From SD8 sp035528475 (GTDB lineage: Archaea; Halobacteriota; Methanomicrobia; Methanomicrobiales; Methanospirillaceae): DNA of 57,566 nt. Below the pieces are notes generated by a model, which was given only the letters and a program-made list of their open reading frames with translations, had not been told where the DNA came from and did not search any database. Shown here in pieces: positions 54,852 to 57,566 of this stretch. Position 1 is the first letter of the stretch. Every line of letters begins with the position of its first letter. The stretch spans positions 1 to 57,566 of the forward strand of contig DATKYO010000070.1 of NCBI GenBank assembly GCA_035528475.1, written 5' to 3'. The position numbers were made by a program, and so were the translations under genes.

Positions 54852-55388
54852 ATGAATTTCAGAAGATTGATCTTGGTTATTTGCACCGGAATCCTGGTCC
54901 TGGGAATGGTTGTTCCGGCGTTGGCAGATAACGTCGATGCGATTAATTACTACAACAAGGCCGTAGATCTTGCCTACCAGGGAGACTATGAAACGGCACT
55001 TGTGGAAGTGGACAGGGCGTTGCAGGAGAACGAGAATTTTACTCTGGCATGGGTGACAAAAGCCGGCATACTCAACACATTAGAACGATACCACGAGGGG
55101 CTGGAGGCATCTGATCGGGCAATCGCCCTCGATCCCGGGAATTCCTATGCATGGACAAACCGGGCCACCTCTCTAAACGGCCTGGGAATGTATGAAGAGG
55201 GCCTCGCTGCCTCTGACATGGCACTTTCACTTGACCCCGAATCACCCGAGGCTCAACAGAACAGGCAAATCGCCCTTGAAATGATTGCGAAGGGTGCGCA
55301 GACTCCCGAAGCCGGACTCTCGCCTTTCACGGTTATACTGGGGTGTGCCGGTCTTATGGGTGCATTACTGGTGTTGAAGAAAAAATAG
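54852..55388 (+). CDS. secreted, C-terminally anchored TPR protein
   Basis: The 178-residue protein has a signal peptide (1-25, ending ALA), about three TPR units (26-140) and a C-terminal hydrophobic helix followed by KKK. That topology suggests an extracytoplasmic TPR domain held by a C-terminal anchor, similar in form to archaeosortase-type tails, though no PGF-like motif is visible. It is 52 bases after pyrI but functionally unrelated. The 270 bases after it are AT-rich with nothing recognised. Confidence 0.82.
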   Translation: MNFRRLILVICTGILVLGMVVPALADNVDAINYYNKAVDLAYQGDYETALVEVDRALQENENFTLAWVTKAGILNTLERYHEGLEASDRAIALDPGNSYAWTNRATSLNGLGMYEEGLAASDMALSLDPESPEAQQNRQIALEMIAKGAQTPEAGLSPFTVILGCAGLMGALLVLKKK

Positions 55389-55618
55389 TCAGGTTACTTT
55401 TTCGGGAGTTATATCGGCTGGTAATTCGAGAAAGAAATTTATTTATTTTTTTGAGGGCTACTCCAATTTATTTGTCGATACTATCCTTGAAACCATTTTT
55501 TTTATACAGGTTCGCGACATCGGTTTTTTTACCATAACAATCCTATTTTTAAAAACATCGGAGCAGTGGCGAATTGAAGTGGATCTTCCAGGAATTACCC
55601 CCAATTAAATTTCAAATA

Positions 55619-55646
55619 AAAAAAGAAAAACCTGGAAAATTCCAGG
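55619..55646 (-). terminator. terminator of secreted paralogue 1
   Basis: A seven-pair perfect inverted repeat (CCTGGAA 55631-37, TTCCAGG 55640-46) has a two-base loop. It lies 17 bases beyond the stop on the minus strand and is followed by a T-rich run (complement of AAAAAAGAAAAA). Confidence 0.65.
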
Positions 55647-55662
55647 ATTTGTTCTTCTCTAA

Positions 55663-56499
55663 CTACCTTACCATTCCCGACTCGTAATGCATCAGCTTCT
55701 CGAAGAGAGTGATGTCACCGTCAATTGTGGTCGATTCAGAGAACTCGATACGTTCTACCATGTGATCCGGATTGGGGGTAACATGTTCTGTATTAGCAGG
55801 ACCTTCCTGGATCAGTGTCTCCATGTAGGTAGATGCCATGCCCATGGAAGGCAGATTTGTCACCAGTTCACTGACACGAATATCGTGGTTCAATTCCACA
55901 GGGTGGTCTGCTGAAGGCATGACAAACCTGTCGGTAGATGTGGTCCGAGCATTGGCTACTGTCATGTCAATGGTACTGCCCGCTTCTGCACGATTGCAGA
56001 ATCCCGGGAACCAAATCGTGACATCCTCTGCAAACGGACAAATAACAAACACATCGGTAGTATCTACTAATCCGGCACCATCTACAAATATTGACTCATC
56101 AGAGAATACTCTCGAGCCGTCTACACCAACATATGCCAGTTCCTTGATCGCCTCGATGTTCCACTGTCCTGAAATCTGACCGGAGGTTTCCACATCAAGT
56201 TCCTTGTCATAGCCGATAAGACCCACACCTGATGAATAAGTGTCTTCAGCATACACCGATTCATATATAGCAGGACCGGGAACCTGGATAAGAGTAAGGG
56301 GCGGTATGCCAGTCAATCCGTCTTCATCATCGGTAATTCTCCATTGGATTTCACTGACCGAAGCAAAATTCCCAACTGCGTCAATGGTGGTAGAAGTGAC
56401 AATCCCCTGAGTTTCAGGGACCGGATCGATTCCACGATCGGCTACAGCGAGACCGGTGAGTAATACTAGAGCTATGATTAGTATTCCAACTTTTTTCAT
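55663..56499 (-). CDS. secreted protein of unknown function, paralogue 1
   Basis: The 278-residue protein has a signal peptide (MKKVGILIIALVLLTGLAVA) and a mature part rich in Asp, Thr and Ser, with few Lys and only two Cys. It has no C-terminal membrane anchor; it ends YESGMVR. I do not recognise the family. The ATG at 56499 has GGAGGG four bases upstream. The adjacent gene at 56769 is a clear paralogue with the same ends and a diverged middle. A likely secreted or surface-layer-associated protein, with two palindromes at its promoter. Confidence 0.8.
   Translation of the reverse strand: MKKVGILIIALVLLTGLAVADRGIDPVPETQGIVTSTTIDAVGNFASVSEIQWRITDDEDGLTGIPPLTLIQVPGPAIYESVYAEDTYSSGVGLIGYDKELDVETSGQISGQWNIEAIKELAYVGVDGSRVFSDESIFVDGAGLVDTTDVFVICPFAEDVTIWFPGFCNRAEAGSTIDMTVANARTTSTDRFVMPSADHPVELNHDIRVSELVTNLPSMGMASTYMETLIQEGPANTEHVTPNPDHMVERIEFSESTTIDGDITLFEKLMHYESGMVR
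56330..56475 (-). repeat. near-identical 146-bp block shared by the two paralogues (copy 1)
   Basis: It matches 57421-57566 at 145 of 146 positions (A versus G at 56357), covering the signal peptide and first part of the mature protein. The match may extend past the window edge. The rest of the genes is much less similar. Confidence 0.95.
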
Positions 56500-56520
56500 A
56501 AAACCCTCCATATATTTTGT

Positions 56521-56573
56521 ATGCTGAAATAATCAGCATATTCTAGAATATGAATAGAGATATAAATATATTT
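56521..56573 (-). promoter_or_regulatory. promoter with two adjacent palindromes, paralogue 1
   Basis: ATGCTGA/TCAGCAT arms (56521-56527, 56533-56539) are followed by a perfect 14-base palindrome, ATATTCTAGAATAT (56538-56551). A TATA-like AATATATTTATATC follows (about 56558-56573 read on the minus strand). The palindromes sit around the expected transcription start, so they may be operators or a 5' UTR hairpin. Confidence 0.55.
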
Positions 56574-56721
56574 TTAATCTTTTTTGAAATAAGCCTGTTA
56601 ATTCTTTCTATAACTCAAAATATGAGCAAATATGTCAGGATAATGAATATATATCCCAATAACCTGGAAAATATTCAAAATCTGGATGATTACGCATTAC
56701 CTTCAGTTATCTCTATAGCGT

Positions 56722-56757
56722 TACAATAAAAGAAAAATCCCGGAGAAATTCCAGGAT
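56722..56757 (-). terminator. terminator-like hairpin after paralogue 2
   Basis: An imperfect inverted repeat (CCCGGA with TCCAGG) followed on the minus strand by a T-rich run, at the same distance from the stop as the terminator of paralogue 1. Confidence 0.5.
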
Positions 56758-56768
56758 TTGTTCACAAA

Positions 56769-57566
56769 TTACCTTACCATTCCCGACTCGTAGTGCATCA
56801 GCTTCTCGAAGAGCGTGATGTCACCATCGACCGTTGTGGACTCGGAGAACTCGATACGCTCGAACAATACCACATTTTCATCTATTCCTTCCTGGATCAG
56901 GACATCCATAAACGCAGATGCCATTCCAATAGACGGCAGATCGGTGACAAGTTCGCTGACTCTGATATCATGGTTCAATTCCACAGGGTGGTCTGCTGAA
57001 GGCATTACGAACCGGTCTGTAGATGTAGTGCGGATATTTGCAACAGTCATATCGATGGAACTTCCTGCTTCAGCCCTGTTGCAATACGGCGGTACGGCTG
57101 AAGTCGGGGCAACATTTTCAGCGAATGGACAGATCACAACGAGGGGAATATATGCATATTCTGCAGCTCCGTCAACAAAGATGTTATCCGTTGATGTCAG
57201 GCGAGATCCATCTATCCCGACAAATGCCAGTTCCTTTACAGCCTCGATATTCCACTGGCCGGTAATCTGTCCAGAAGTCTCCACATCGAGTTCCTTGTCA
57301 TAGGCAATCAACCCTACACCATTGGATACAGTGTCCTCAGTGTAAGTCGACTCATAAATTACTGCTCCATGTTCCGCAGTAAAACCCAGGGGGGGAACTC
57401 CGGGAAGACCGTCAGGATTATCGGTAATTCTCCATTGGATTTCACTGGCCGAAGCAAAATTCCCAACTGCGTCAATGGTGGTAGAAGTGACAATCCCCTG
57501 AGTTTCAGGGACCGGATCGATTCCACGATCGGCTACAGCGAGACCGGTGAGTAATACTAGAGCTAT
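56769..57566 (-). CDS. secreted protein of unknown function, paralogue 2 (5' end cut by window)
   Basis: 265 residues are visible. The frame is open to the window edge inside the signal peptide (first residues seen IALVLLTGLAVA), so only about eight residues are missing. It shares with paralogue 1 the motif YDKELDVETSGQI, NRAEAGSSIDMTVAN, MPSADHPVELNHDIRVSELVT and the C-terminal LFEKLMHYESGMVR. Differences cluster in two central loops. A tandem duplicate gene pair in the same direction. Function unknown. Confidence 0.8.
   Translation of the reverse strand: MALVLLTGLAVADRGIDPVPETQGIVTSTTIDAVGNFASASEIQWRITDNPDGLPGVPPLGFTAEHGAVIYESTYTEDTVSNGVGLIAYDKELDVETSGQITGQWNIEAVKELAFVGIDGSRLTSTDNIFVDGAAEYAYIPLVVICPFAENVAPTSAVPPYCNRAEAGSSIDMTVANIRTTSTDRFVMPSADHPVELNHDIRVSELVTDLPSIGMASAFMDVLIQEGIDENVVLFERIEFSESTTVDGDITLFEKLMHYESGMVR
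57421..57566 (-). repeat. near-identical 146-bp block shared by the two paralogues (copy 2)
   Basis: Second copy of the block at 56330-56475, with one mismatch. It runs to the window edge. Confidence 0.95.

Noticed and set aside
1..57566. tRNA, rRNA, insertion sequences or prophage
   Set aside because: By eye no cloverleaf, rRNA segment, transposase or integrase could be recognised. A tRNAscan or Infernal run would be needed to exclude small RNA genes.

Overview
The window is chromosomal DNA from an archaeon, most probably a methanogen of the Methanomicrobiales type. The reasons are two archaeal A-type ATP synthase operons in the H-I-K-E-C-F-A-B-D order, a pyrB-pyrI pair, a DUF5591 (archaeosine synthase-related) protein, PEGA-domain surface proteins, a two-domain universal stress protein, TATA-box promoters and several near-leaderless starts. 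No rRNA, tRNA, insertion sequence or CRISPR array was recognised. The order-level assignment is inference.

Layout. 1-5.1 kb (minus strand): a Cache/HAMP membrane sensor that stops after HAMP, coupled to a five-repeat PEGA surface protein; DNA polymerase IV preceded by a 54-residue Cys-rich ORF; a coiled-coil small protein; a PHP-domain phosphoesterase. 5.1-10.1 kb (minus): a structured intergenic element, then an N-carbamoylputrescine amidase/agmatine deiminase fusion, an HDAC-like acetylpolyamine amidohydrolase candidate and a hydantoinase-like ASKHA protein, a likely polyamine module. 10.2-19.2 kb: TspO, propionyl/acetyl-CoA synthetase, MntP, a small membrane protein, a 15-repeat TPR protein, a DUF5591 protein and a DUF523-DUF1722 protein. 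19.3-19.6 kb: three tandem, structured, non-coding repeats of about 100 bp. 19.9-22.9 kb: class III aminotransferase plus P5C-type aldehyde dehydrogenase, which suits ornithine/glutamate-semialdehyde metabolism.

23.2-42.8 kb is the centrepiece: two complete A-type rotary ATPase operons in the same direction, separated only by a universal stress protein gene on the opposite strand. Operon 1 has a six-hairpin, 481-residue proteolipid. Its exact 80-residue period carries five carboxylates and Na+-type ligand motifs, and it is arranged so that the junction between the last and first hairpins is dead on both sides. Its C subunit carries an extra N-terminal membrane helix, and the operon ends with a 49-residue single-span membrane protein. 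Operon 2 has an ordinary single-hairpin, 83-residue proteolipid without the TQ ligands, its own promoter and very strong RBS at atpK, and a small basic ORF at its head. The simplest reading is two enzymes that differ in ion specificity and ion/ATP ratio, in one cell.

42.9-57.6 kb: small hypothetical proteins, an HD-domain protein, endonuclease V with an Asp-to-Glu change at a metal site, an HTH-FHA regulator next to a PEGA/transmembrane Hanks-type Ser/Thr kinase (a candidate phospho-signalling pair), a lone receiver domain, an ADP-forming acyl-CoA synthetase, an Rsm22-like methyltransferase, pyrB-pyrI, a membrane-anchored TPR protein, and two tandem paralogous secreted proteins. Part of the paralogue sequence is almost identical at DNA level, suggesting recent duplication or gene conversion.
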